Assembly: GCF_000819565.1 (NCBI RefSeq)
Contig: NZ_CP004393.1
Coordinates: 930,001 to 994,000, forward strand
DNA from: Celeribacter indicus
Lineage (GTDB): Bacteria; Pseudomonadota; Alphaproteobacteria; Rhodobacterales; Rhodobacteraceae
DNA: 64,000 nt
Direction: 5' to 3'
The notes under the pieces: model-generated
Seen by the model: the letters and a program-made list of their open reading frames with translations, nothing else
Database searches by the model: none
Told to the model about the DNA's origin: nothing
Position numbers and translations under genes: made by a program
In this document: one piece after another, positions 29,813 through 38,568 of the stretch
How the letters are laid out: each line of letters starts with the position of its first letter
How positions within the stretch are numbered: position 1 is the first letter of the stretch

Positions 29813-30094
29813 ATGATCCGTTCAGAGTTGATCAGGCTTATTGCCAGCGAGAACCCGCATTTGACGGCACAACAGTCCGAGCGGCTGGTTGGCTGTATCT
29901 TCGAGACGATCATTGATGCCATGGCGCATGGCAATCGGGTGGAACTGCGTGGCTTCGGGGTGTTTTCTGTCCGGAAGCGGGAAGCCCGGCTCGGGCGCAA
30001 CCCGCGTAATGGGGTAACTGTTCCGGTTCGAAACAAGACTGTCCCGTTCTTCACGGCGGGCAAGCAGATCCGCGATCGCCTCAACGGTCGCTGA
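29813..30094 (+). CDS. IHF/HU-like DNA-bending protein, 93 aa
   Basis: [20 protein letters not shown], then [28 protein letters not shown] and [21 protein letters not shown], is a DNABII protein closest in pattern to IHF-beta. The ATG follows AAAGGA. It may assist replication, recombination or relaxosome assembly on the element. The 260 bases upstream (29551-29812) hold no gene I can support. Confidence 0.92.
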   Translation: MIRSELIRLIASENPHLTAQQSERLVGCIFETIIDAMAHGNRVELRGFGVFSVRKREARLGRNPRNGVTVPVRNKTVPFFTAGKQIRDRLNGR

Positions 30095-30141
30095 GCCACG
30101 ATGCGTTCAGAGGGTTCGAACCGGGAAGCTCGCCCGCTTGG

Positions 30142-30450
30142 TCAGGTTGGCTCTTTTCTGAGGCTCTCATAGGGGCCGCCCGGCAAGGGGCGCAATACGT
30201 GTTCGGATCGTGCATAGCCCTTTGTCAGATCATCTCCCCGCTCAGTCAGCCTGATCACGATGACATCGGCATGCCTGGCAAGGATCAGCGCGCCATCGCG
30301 TTCCAGATTTTCCAGAAGCGCATGTAGTTTTTCGCGCTCGGCCCCCATTCCCCAGTCACGCAGCCAGTCGAGCAAGATCCTGTCATTGCAGACACCTCGC
30401 GCTTCACCGCTGAGCAGGGACAGAATGGCAAGCGCCTGATGGCGTGCCAT
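30142..30450 (-). CDS. VpaChn25_0724-like phage protein, about 102 aa
   Basis: MARHQALAILSLLSGEARGV, then LLDWLRDWGMGAEREKLHALLENLERDGAL and VIRLTERGDDLTKG resemble the VpaChn25_0724 family of phage proteins, which look like winged-helix proteins with an LTEKG-type wing. The start is uncertain: the frame is open much further upstream, and the ATG at 30450 lacks a clear ribosome site. It faces the IHF-like gene convergently. Confidence 0.6.
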   Translation of the reverse strand: MARHQALAILSLLSGEARGVCNDRILLDWLRDWGMGAEREKLHALLENLERDGALILARHADVIVIRLTERGDDLTKGYARSEHVLRPLPGGPYESLRKEPT

Positions 30451-30834
30451 GGTCAGGTGGAATGGGTCAGGGCTGTTCACCAGGTTTGAGGTGAGGTCAT
30501 GGGGCTTCCTGGGACATGGTTGGCATAGATCCTCTGTTACCGTGCGCAGCATGACATTCGCTTTGGCCGGGGCCAATCGTATGTCGGGTCGCATCATTGT
30601 CGAAATCGTCGCGATCCTGAACAGAAGCGGGGCGTCTCCCGGCCTTGCCGGGACCGGGCTCGGGTCCTTGCGGACGGAAGCCTGCTCGCAGTCTTCCCCC
30701 ATTCGGGCAAAGATCCCTGACGCAGGGGGCGGCTGCGGGTGACCTGGGGCAGAGAGCTGAAGCAAGCAATGGCGGCGGGAACCCCGTTGCGGGACTTCAC
30801 CATCCTCGCCTGGTCCGAAGAGTTCGAGGGGGGC
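30451..30834. other. Intergenic region upstream of the strawberry-notch gene
   Basis: About 380 bases with no supported gene. The divergent promoters of the minus-strand gene and of the 30912 gene must be here. Long open frames crossing it in both directions are extensions of the flanking genes in high-GC sequence. Confidence 0.45.
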
Positions 30835-30903
30835 CGGAAGGGGTTAAGTCCGGGTGGTCGAGAGAGAGCGCCGTCCGGCCTTGTCCTTTCCGCTCTCCTG
30901 AGG
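30835..30903 (+). promoter_or_regulatory. Class A hairpin leader, copy 4 (divergent sequence, same fold)
   Basis: Outer stem CGGAAGGGG/TCCTTTCCG (9 pairs, two G-U) encloses TTAAG and an inner stem based on TCCGG/CCGG around a GAGAGAGAG loop. CTGAGG, the Shine-Dalgarno, follows 5 bases later, 8 bases before the ATG at 30912. The outer stem has almost entirely different sequence from copies 1-3 but still pairs, which is evidence for selection on structure. Confidence 0.65.
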
Positions 30904-30911
30904 TTCCCGAC

Positions 30912-33900
30912 ATGAACATGGTATTTCCCGTGGCCAATCCGGACACGCCGCTGGCGGCTGCGCCCGCGATCCTGGCTGCGGCCAGTCTTCTGCTCCCCCA
31001 TCTCGAACGAGGTGAACGCGTCGATGCTGCCACCTTGCGCAGTGCGATGGAGACGGCATTCGGTGCGTCCGATGCCACCGGCGCCTGGGACTGGAAGCTG
31101 GCCTATGAGGCCTGCGAGGTCGCTACCGTTCTCTTCCTGCGCAAATACGGACAGGCGATTTTCCGTAAAGCCGCGCCTCCGGCTGCACGGATTTCCGTGC
31201 TGGCAAAGATCGCGGCGCTGTTGCCCACGCAAACGCGCCGCTCCGACGAGAGCCAGAACTTCCAGCAATTCTCGACACCGATCCCGCTCGGCCTTGCCGC
31301 TCTGACGGCCGCAGCGATCACGCCTGATGACCGGGTTCTGGAACCATCTGCAGGCACCGGCCTTCTGGCGATCCTGGCGCAGACCATCGGCGGTTCGCTG
31401 ATCCTCAATGAACTGGCCGAGATCCGCGCAGATCTTCTGTCCTCGCTCTTTCCGACCTTTGCTGTCACTCGGTTCGACGCCGCCCAGATCGACGATCATC
31501 TCGCCCCGGATGCAGTCCCGTCCGTGGTGCTGATGAATCCGCCATTTTCCGTCATGGCCAATGTCAGCGGCCGCGCCTCCGATGCAGCCTATCGCCATGT
31601 CGCCTCGGCACTGGCCCGTCTTGCCCCCGGTGGCCGGTTGGTGACGATTACCGGCGCTGGCTTTGGCCCCGAGGCGCCGGCATGGCGGGACGCGTTCATC
31701 CGTATGCAGGCCCGTGGCCGCGTGGTGTTCAGCGCGGCCGTAGATGGCGCGGTCTATGCAAGGCACGGCACCACGATCAACACGCGGCTGACCGTGATCG
31801 ACAAACTGCCCGCCGACGATCCGGCGAGTTTTCCGGCCTCTCCGGGGATTGCGCCTGATGTTGCCACGCTGATCGGATGGATCGAGGCGCATGTTCCGCA
31901 GCGTATGCCGGTATCACTGCCGAAGATCGTGGTGCTAGGTTCAACCGCAGCGCCTAAGACCGTGCGAGGCTATCTCGCCCGCTCAGCCGCTACTCCCGCC
32001 AACGATCCCGAGGGCGTCGAACTTGCCTATGAGACCGTGGACTGGACGCCACCGGAAGGTGCTCGCCTGTCCGATGCGATTTATGAGGAATATGCGCTGC
32101 AATCACTGCGTATTCCCGGCGCACAGCCGCATCCGACCAAGCTGGTGCAATCCGCCGCCATGGCCTCGGTCGCTCCGCCCAAACCGTCCTACCGCCCCAT
32201 GCTGCCCCCTGACATCTGCCAGCGCCTGTCGGACGCCCAGCTTGAGACGGTGATCTATGCAGGCGAAGCCCATGCCGAGCATCTCGTAGGCTCCTGGACC
32301 GTGGACGAGCATTTCGACAATGTCAGCGCTGCGCCTGAGGGTGCTGCAGGATCGATCCGCTTCCGCCGCGGCTTCATGCTCGGCGATGGAACCGGCGCAG
32401 GCAAGGGCCGCCAGTCGGCGGCCATCATTCTCGACAACTGGCTGCGCGGTCGTCGCAAGGCGATCTGGATCTCCAAATCCGACAAGCTTCTGGAAGATGC
32501 GCAGCGCGACTGGTCGGCGCTCGGCATGGAACGCCTGCTGGTCACGCCGCTGTCACGGTTCCCGCAAGGCAAGCCGATCACCCTGAGCGAAGGCGTCCTG
32601 TTTCTAACCTATGCTACGCTACGCTCCGACGACCGCGGAGAAAGGGTTTCGCGTGTCCGGCAGATCGTTGAATGGTTGGGGTCCGACTTCGATGGGGTCA
32701 TCATTTTCGACGAAAGCCATTCCATGCAGAATGCCGGTGGCAGCAAGGGCGAGCGCGGCGATGTCGCCGCCTCGCAGCAGGGCAGGGCGGGATTGCGCCT
32801 TCAGCACGCGCTGCCCGATGCGCGCGTGGTCTATGTCTCGGCAACCGGGGCCACTACCGTCCACAATCTCGCCTATGCGCAGCGTCTCGGCCTCTGGGGC
32901 GGCGAAGACTTCCCCTTTGCGACCCGAGCCGAATTCGTCGAGGCAATCGAGGCCGGTGGCGTGGCAGCCATGGAAGTGCTGGCCCGTGATCTGCGATCCC
33001 TCGGCCTCTATACCGCCCGCTCACTCTCCTATGATGGTGTCGCATACGAACTGGTCGAGCATCAGCTCACCGACGAGCAGCGCCGGATTTACGATGCCTA
33101 TGCGGGGGCTTTCGCCGTTATTCACAACAATCTCGACGCGGCGATGGAAGCCGCCAACATCACCGGCAGCGAAGGGACGCTGAACCGGCAGGCGAAGTCG
33201 GCGGCACGTTCGGCTTTCGAGAGCACCAAGCAGCGCTTCTTTGGCCATCTGCTGACCTCCATGAAAACCCCGACCCTGATCCGGTCCATCGATGCCGATC
33301 TGGAAGCGGGTCATGCTGCCGTCATCCAGATCGTCTCGACCGGCGAAGCCCTGATGGAACGGCGGCTTTCTGAGATCCCGACCGAGGAATGGAACGATAT
33401 TTCCGTCGATGTTACGCCGAGGGAGTACGTAGGCTCGTATTTGCAGCATTCCTTCCCGGTGCAGCTCTATGAGCCCTTCTCCGATGGCGAGGGAAACCTG
33501 TCATCCCGTCCCGTTTTCCGCGATGGTCAGCCGGTTGAATGCCGCGAAGCTGTCGCCCGCCGCGATGAGCTGCTGGAGCAGCTTGGTTCGCTGCCACCTG
33601 TGCCGGGGGCGCTCGACCAGATCGTCCAGCGTTTCGGCACGGATATGGTGGCCGAGGTCACCGGGCGTTCGCGCCGGATCGTGCGCAAGGGCGAAGGGGC
33701 ATCGGCACGTCTTGCGGTCGAGAACCGTGCGCCTTCTGCCAACCTTGCCGAGACGTCGGCCTTCATGGATGACCAGAAGCGCATCCTGGTCTTCTCGGAT
33801 GCTGGCGGCACGGGGCGCAGCTATCACGCTGAACTTTCGGCGAAAAACCAGAGGCTGCGCGTCCATTACCTGCTGGAGCCGGGCTGGAAGGCCGATGCCG

Positions 33901-35219
33901 CCATTCAGGGGCTGGGCCGCACCAACCGGACCAATCAGGCGCAGCCGCCGTTGTTCCGGCCCATTGCCACGGATGTCAAAGCCGAAAAGCGCTTCCTCAG
34001 CACAATCGCCCGTCGCCTCGATACGCTGGGCGCTATCACGCGCGGTCAGCGCCAGACCGGCGGACAAGGGCTTTTCCGTCCCGAGGACAATCTGGAATCC
34101 GCCTATGCTCGCGATGCGCTGCGCCAGCTCTATCTGTTGATCGTGCGGGGCAAGGTCGAGGGTTGCTCGCTGGAGCGGTTTGAATCCGCCACCGGGCTGA
34201 AGTTGATGGACAGCAACGGTGTGAAGGACGACCTGCCGCCGATCACCACTTTCCTCAACCGCCTGCTAGCGCTGACCATCGAATTGCAGGGTATCCTGTT
34301 CTCGGCCTTCGAGCAGCTACTGCAGGCGCGGATCGACGGCGCGATTGCATCGGGCACCTATGATATGGGGCTGGAAACGCTGAAGGCCGAAAGCTTCATC
34401 GTCACCGACCGTCAGGTGATCCATACCCACCCGGGCACCGGCGCGGAAACCCGGCTGCTGACGCTGACCGAGCGCAAGCGCAATCAGCCGGTCACGCTCG
34501 ATGCCGCCCTGGCGGAACTGGATGATCCATGCGCAAGATTGCTCATAAACGAGCGTTCAGGACGCGCTGCCGTCCAGATCCCGAACACCAGCGTTATGCT
34601 CGATGACGGGGAGATTGAACGACGCGTGCGGCTGATCCGGCCCATGGAGGCGATGAGCATTCCCGTGCGGGCGATGGGCGAGACCCATTGGATTGAGGCC
34701 GACCATACCGCCTTCACCGCAGCCTGGACGGCAGAACTGACAGAGGTGCCCGAGTTCACCGACAGCACCCTGCATATGGTGACTGGACTCCTGCTGCCGA
34801 TCTGGAAACGCCTGCCGCAGGACTCTTCCCGTGTTTATCGGCTCCAGACTGACGAGGGCGAACGCATCATCGGTCGCCGCGTATCGCCGGCCTGGGCCGC
34901 CAATGCTTCGACCAGCGGCGTCACCAGCAGCCTGACACCGGATGCCGCCTATGCCGCACTGATCGAAGGCCGCACGATCCTCGACCTCACCGAGGGGATG
35001 CAACTGCGCCGTGCCCGGGTCATGGGTACCAACCGCATCGAGCTGACGGGCTTCACCGATGCAATGCGCGACCGGCTCCGGGCTTATGGTCTCTTCAGCG
35101 AGATCATCTCGTGGAAACTGCGCTTCTTCGTGCCGGTGGGCGCGAATGGCGCCGAGACCCTCGAAAAGCTGTTGGAGCGCTTCCCGGTCACGCGCATCGG
35201 TGAGCGGGAGGCCGCGTAG
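30912..35219 (+). CDS. N6-adenine methyltransferase fused to strawberry-notch-like NTPase, 1435 aa
   Basis: The N-terminal part carries a methyltransferase: VLEPSAGTGLLAI (SAM motif, about 142-154) and VLMNPPFSV (catalytic NPPF, about 206-214). The middle is an SF2-type strawberry-notch NTPase with Walker A-like LGDGTGAGKGRQ (about 489-500) and IIFDESH (about 597-603). The C-terminal helicase part has GLGRTNRTNQ (about 1000). Such fusions are standard cargo of alphaproteobacterial plasmids and ICEs, where they may modify or remodel element DNA; no activity is proven. The ATG at 30912 follows CTGAGG at the foot of a hairpin. Its stop overlaps the next start as TAGTG. Confidence 0.9.
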   Translation: MNMVFPVANPDTPLAAAPAILAAASLLLPHLERGERVDAATLRSAMETAFGASDATGAWDWKLAYEACEVATVLFLRKYGQAIFRKAAPPAARISVLAKIAALLPTQTRRSDESQNFQQFSTPIPLGLAALTAAAITPDDRVLEPSAGTGLLAILAQTIGGSLILNELAEIRADLLSSLFPTFAVTRFDAAQIDDHLAPDAVPSVVLMNPPFSVMANVSGRASDAAYRHVASALARLAPGGRLVTITGAGFGPEAPAWRDAFIRMQARGRVVFSAAVDGAVYARHGTTINTRLTVIDKLPADDPASFPASPGIAPDVATLIGWIEAHVPQRMPVSLPKIVVLGSTAAPKTVRGYLARSAATPANDPEGVELAYETVDWTPPEGARLSDAIYEEYALQSLRIPGAQPHPTKLVQSAAMASVAPPKPSYRPMLPPDICQRLSDAQLETVIYAGEAHAEHLVGSWTVDEHFDNVSAAPEGAAGSIRFRRGFMLGDGTGAGKGRQSAAIILDNWLRGRRKAIWISKSDKLLEDAQRDWSALGMERLLVTPLSRFPQGKPITLSEGVLFLTYATLRSDDRGERVSRVRQIVEWLGSDFDGVIIFDESHSMQNAGGSKGERGDVAASQQGRAGLRLQHALPDARVVYVSATGATTVHNLAYAQRLGLWGGEDFPFATRAEFVEAIEAGGVAAMEVLARDLRSLGLYTARSLSYDGVAYELVEHQLTDEQRRIYDAYAGAFAVIHNNLDAAMEAANITGSEGTLNRQAKSAARSAFESTKQRFFGHLLTSMKTPTLIRSIDADLEAGHAAVIQIVSTGEALMERRLSEIPTEEWNDISVDVTPREYVGSYLQHSFPVQLYEPFSDGEGNLSSRPVFRDGQPVECREAVARRDELLEQLGSLPPVPGALDQIVQRFGTDMVAEVTGRSRRIVRKGEGASARLAVENRAPSANLAETSAFMDDQKRILVFSDAGGTGRSYHAELSAKNQRLRVHYLLEPGWKADAAIQGLGRTNRTNQAQPPLFRPIATDVKAEKRFLSTIARRLDTLGAITRGQRQTGGQGLFRPEDNLESAYARDALRQLYLLIVRGKVEGCSLERFESATGLKLMDSNGVKDDLPPITTFLNRLLALTIELQGILFSAFEQLLQARIDGAIASGTYDMGLETLKAESFIVTDRQVIHTHPGTGAETRLLTLTERKRNQPVTLDAALAELDDPCARLLINERSGRAAVQIPNTSVMLDDGEIERRVRLIRPMEAMSIPVRAMGETHWIEADHTAFTAAWTAELTEVPEFTDSTLHMVTGLLLPIWKRLPQDSSRVYRLQTDEGERIIGRRVSPAWAANASTSGVTSSLTPDAAYAALIEGRTILDLTEGMQLRRARVMGTNRIELTGFTDAMRDRLRAYGLFSEIISWKLRFFVPVGANGAETLEKLLERFPVTRIGEREAA

Positions 35220-36262
35220 TGGCGCATCTCAACGCATCGGAACTGGCGATCCGCCTTGGCCGTGAGGCTGAGGCGGTCTGCCGCCACTACCTGTCGTCCG
35301 GTCACCGCGCCGGACGATACTGGCTGGTCGGCGATGTGCAGAACACGCCTGGACGCTCAATGTTTGTTCGCCTCACCGGCCCGGAAACCGGCAAGGGTGC
35401 CGCAGGAAAATGGACCGACATGGCGGATGGATCGCATGGCGATCTGCTCGACGTCATCCGGGAGGCGCTCGGCCTTGTCGAGTTCAGGGATGTGGCTGAG
35501 GAGGCACGCCGGTTCCTCGCCCTTCCGCATCCTGAACCGGAGAAGGCCAGATCCTCGGCTGGCAGCATATCCAGCAGGCAGCCTGGCTCGCCTGACGCGT
35601 CGCGTCGCCTGTTCGCCATGTCCCGACCGATCCAAGGCACCCTCGCGGAGACTTACCTGCGTGGGCGCGGGATCACTTCTCTCGTAGGGGCGGCCGCGCT
35701 GCGTTACCATCCCAGGTGCTATTATCGGCCTGATGAGCATGCGCCCCGGGAAATCAGGCCGGCGTTGATAGCAGCCGTCACCGATCTCAACGGCCTCCAG
35801 ACCGGCGCGCATCGCACCTGGCTCGCTCCGGACGGTTCCGGCAAGGCGACAGTCGAGGCCCCGCGACGGGCGATGGGCGACCTTCTCGGCCACGGGGTCC
35901 GCTTCGGCACTGCCGGTGAGGTGCTCGCCGCGGGCGAGGGGATCGAGACCGTGTTGTCGCCCCGTCAGGTTCTGCCAGAAATGCCGATGTTGGCGGCGCT
36001 CTCTGCCGCGCATCTCGCGGCAATCCTGTTCCCGCCTGCGCTGCGTCGGCTCTATGTCATCCGGGATCGCGACCCCGCCGGGGATGGCGCACGAGACAGC
36101 CTGGTTGCCAGAGCAGCCGATCACGGGATCGAGGTGGTATCGCTTACGCCACTCGAGGGCGATTTCAACGATGATCTGCGGTTGCATGGCCTCGATGCCC
36201 TCAGGGCGGCGCTGAAGGATCAGCTTCATCCCGACGACCTGCGCCGCTTTCTGGTGGGGTGA
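35219..36262 (+). CDS. Toprim-domain protein (primase-like), 347 aa
   Basis: The N-terminal ~110 residues form a zinc-finger-less primase-type domain (GDVQNTPGRSMFVRL, GKWTDMADGSHGDLLDVI). The C-terminal Toprim domain has VLAAGEGIETVLS (catalytic Glu) and YVIRDRDPAGDGA (DxD). This layout is the DUF7146/Toprim protein of plasmids, thought to act in primer synthesis or DNA processing. It starts with GTG, whose G is the last base of the preceding TAG, so it is tightly coupled to the methyltransferase/strawberry-notch gene. Confidence 0.88.
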   Translation: MAHLNASELAIRLGREAEAVCRHYLSSGHRAGRYWLVGDVQNTPGRSMFVRLTGPETGKGAAGKWTDMADGSHGDLLDVIREALGLVEFRDVAEEARRFLALPHPEPEKARSSAGSISSRQPGSPDASRRLFAMSRPIQGTLAETYLRGRGITSLVGAAALRYHPRCYYRPDEHAPREIRPALIAAVTDLNGLQTGAHRTWLAPDGSGKATVEAPRRAMGDLLGHGVRFGTAGEVLAAGEGIETVLSPRQVLPEMPMLAALSAAHLAAILFPPALRRLYVIRDRDPAGDGARDSLVARAADHGIEVVSLTPLEGDFNDDLRLHGLDALRAALKDQLHPDDLRRFLVG

Positions 36263-36417
36263 GGGGGCGCGATCCCGGAGGCTTGGCCAGGCTTCATCCC
36301 CTTGCCGGTCACCTTCGCTCGCCATCGGCAGCTGCATCCTGCGTCGGAGAGTCCTGCACCCACGGCCTTCTTGAGAGGGCGATCGGCGCACAAGCGGGCC
36401 GGGCAGGCAATGGCGGC
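36263..36417. other. Intergenic region, start of DUF2493 leader
   Basis: No gene is visible in the 335 bases between the Toprim and DUF2493 genes. The second half holds the hairpins listed next. Confidence 0.5.
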
Positions 36418-36519
36418 GGCCGACTATTTTCCGCCGGCGGGGACGAGCCCCGCCTTTGCATCGCGAAAGACAAAATAGTCGGCCTTTGCCATCAAGGCCC
36501 TCGCGGAGCGGGCGAGGGC
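36418..36519 (+). promoter_or_regulatory. Structured leader of the DUF2493 gene
   Basis: A 13-bp perfect inverted repeat GGCCGACTATTTT/AAAATAGTCGGCC (36418-36430 and 36472-36484) encloses a second hairpin, GGCGGGG/CCCCGCC. A separate 8-bp hairpin GCCCTCGC/GCGAGGGC follows at 36497-36519. They end about 80 bases before the start codon. Confidence 0.6.
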
Positions 36520-36598
36520 TGCCAACCCGTCCCGCCCGTGCGCTTCGACGCCTGCGAAGGCCGCGATGGGCGCGGTCACCAGACGAAGGACGCTCCCG

Positions 36599-37534
36599 AT
36601 GATGAAGACAACCGACACCGTAGGCGATGAGCCGGTCCACACTTCCTCCCAGACCGATCACGCCCTCACCGAACTCCAACTCTACGGCTGGCGTCCCTTC
36701 CAGGATGAACCTGATCCCCGTCCGCTGCCCGAGGGCAATACCGTTGCCGCCGCTGTCAGCGACATCTTCGACGCTCTGGTGGCGACGCTCGCTGACACCC
36801 GCCTCGAGCCCGATCTCGGAGAGCTGCTCTGGGGAACCGTCAATCTCTTCCACCGCGCCAATACCCGGGTCGAACGTGATCTCGATGACAACGAGCAGGC
36901 GCAGCGGCGCATGCAGCGCGAACAGGACGGCAGCGAGGTCAAGAGCGTCGAACTCGAGCGCCTCACCGCAGAGGGGCAGACCCTGATCGAACGGCGCGCC
37001 AGCATGGAACTCTTCCGTGATCTCGCCGCAGAGGCGTTCGAGCACCACACCGGCAGCGCCTGGCGGCCCCGCAGCGGCTCGATGGTCAACCATCGCAACC
37101 TCACCTCGGCGATGATCGACAGCCGCGACTTCCTTGCCGCGAAACGCCGGGCCGAGACCGAGGTGCTGCTGCCCGCCGGTCCCAGGGTCGCCGTCACGGG
37201 CGGCGCGGACTTCAACGACCATCGCTTGATCTGGGCGAAGCTCGATCAGGTCCATGCAAAGCACGCGGACATGGTACTGCTGCACGGCGGCTCGCCGAAG
37301 GGTGCCGAGCTGATCGCCGCCCGTTGGGCAGACAGCCGCAAGGTGCCACAGGTCGCCTTCAAGCCCGACTGGACGAAACACGCCAAGGCCGCGCCCTTCA
37401 AGCGCAACGATGCCATGCTAGACACCCTGCCCATCGGTGTCATGGTCTTCCCAGGCACGGGCATTCAGGAGAATCTTGCAGACAAGGCCCGCAAACTCGG
37501 CATCCCTGTCATGAAGTTCGACGGCGGCGCGTAA
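36599..37534 (+). CDS. DUF2493 (SLOG/YspA-like) protein, 311 aa
   Basis: The C-terminal half is a DUF2493 domain: RVAVTGGADFNDHRLIWAKL, VLLHGGSPKGAELIAARWA, QVAFKPDWTKHAKAAPFKRN and PIGVMVFPGTG are its nucleotide-binding Rossmann blocks. The SLOG superfamily binds nucleotide-like ligands. The N-terminal 170 residues form a helical region unique to the plasmid version. Two adjacent ATGs (36599, 36602) follow GAAGGA. A long structured leader precedes it, and a terminator-like stem covers its stop codon. Confidence 0.88.
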   Translation: MMKTTDTVGDEPVHTSSQTDHALTELQLYGWRPFQDEPDPRPLPEGNTVAAAVSDIFDALVATLADTRLEPDLGELLWGTVNLFHRANTRVERDLDDNEQAQRRMQREQDGSEVKSVELERLTAEGQTLIERRASMELFRDLAAEAFEHHTGSAWRPRSGSMVNHRNLTSAMIDSRDFLAAKRRAETEVLLPAGPRVAVTGGADFNDHRLIWAKLDQVHAKHADMVLLHGGSPKGAELIAARWADSRKVPQVAFKPDWTKHAKAAPFKRNDAMLDTLPIGVMVFPGTGIQENLADKARKLGIPVMKFDGGA

Positions 37535-37543
37535 GCGCCGCCG
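37522..37543 (+). terminator. Hairpin over the DUF2493 stop codon
   Basis: A perfect 9-bp stem CGGCGGCGC/GCGCCGCCG with a GTAA tetraloop that contains the stop codon. No T-run follows, so it may stabilise the 3' end rather than terminate. Confidence 0.5.
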
Positions 37544-37639
37544 AAGGGCGAGGTAGTTCCCTCGGCGTACGTAGCTATGCGGGACGAAGCTGCCGGTCGC
37601 ACTCCGCCGGTGGCAGGGGTCTGCCGCTGGCGGGCAACG

Positions 37640-38350
37640 TCAATTCATGCCTTGCAAGCGAACTTCTCCTGCGTTCAAGAAGCAGGCTTTCGAGAAGATG
37701 TTCGCAGGGATGGGGTTGGGAAGGCGAAGGTCGGTGAAACCCGGCACCGATGCAGCTTCTGACGCATAAGAGCGATCAATCTGCGCAATCACGGCCAGAA
37801 TGACCCCAGTGCTCCGGGTGAATGCCTGTAGCGCTTTCATCTGGTCCGAAAGCGGAGGCTTTGTTCTCCTTTGATCGAGAATTTGCAGATAATCTATCAA
37901 GGCTACAGAGCCGCTCGGTGCGCCCCGCAGATGCTGGATGATGTAGTCGGCGCAGATATCGTCCGTGGTAATGATTTCCGGAATGGTATCGGGCAGAGGG
38001 TCGGCAAGCGCGCGGAAGCGCTCCATCGCCTCTCGCTCCGTGTATTCAAGCGAAAACAATGCACTTCGACGCCCATCAAGGGCTGCATCAAGCAGAAGCC
38101 GTAGGCCGAGACGCGTCTTGCCGTGTCCTGGCCGCGCGGCGATCAGGAGCATGTCGCCATCCACAAGCTGGGGAAGTAATGCGCTGACATCGGCATCTGC
38201 AGTTACACGCGCGGCCAGCAGGCTCCATGCCGTGAATCCTTCCTCTGCAGCAATACGGGCCTGTGCCTGATGCAACGGAATATTCTCGTCTCGCGCCAAC
38301 AGCTTGGCGCGGCGTTTCAACTGATAGATGGGTGCGGATAGCCGCATCAC
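37640..38350 (-). CDS. DnaB-like helicase C-terminal ATPase domain protein, 236 aa
   Basis: A RecA-fold ATPase of the DnaB C-terminal type: LLIAARPGHGKTRLGLRLLL (Walker A), ALFSLEYTEREAMERF, SGSVALIDYLQILDQRR (Walker B) and LAVIAQIDRS. It is about half the length of DnaB and lacks the primase-binding N-terminal domain, so it probably does not serve as the replicative helicase alone. Two adjacent ATGs (38350, 38347) are possible. It stands alone on the minus strand, downstream of the TauE gene. Confidence 0.8.
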   Translation of the reverse strand: MMRLSAPIYQLKRRAKLLARDENIPLHQAQARIAAEEGFTAWSLLAARVTADADVSALLPQLVDGDMLLIAARPGHGKTRLGLRLLLDAALDGRRSALFSLEYTEREAMERFRALADPLPDTIPEIITTDDICADYIIQHLRGAPSGSVALIDYLQILDQRRTKPPLSDQMKALQAFTRSTGVILAVIAQIDRSYASEAASVPGFTDLRLPNPIPANIFSKACFLNAGEVRLQGMN

Positions 38351-38568
38351 GGAACCTCCATTCCGAGCCGAAAACGCAACCCCTCCTTATGCGAACGCTC
38401 GAACAGATGGTTCGATGATCTCAGTCACCCTGCATGTACGATACTTCCCCATCTGGAGGGAGGAGGCGCGGGTCAAGCCTGACAAGGAGGCTAACCCAAC
38501 GACGCAAGGCACGCAAGGCGACCGGCGGCTAAGGGATCGGCATGTCGAGGAGCGGATAAATCTATCGG

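Noticed and set aside
30594..31892. 432-aa minus-strand frame
   Set aside because: Shadow of the strawberry-notch gene and its leader.
35357..37381. 674-aa minus-strand frame
   Set aside because: Shadow crossing the Toprim and DUF2493 genes, both of which have clear domains.
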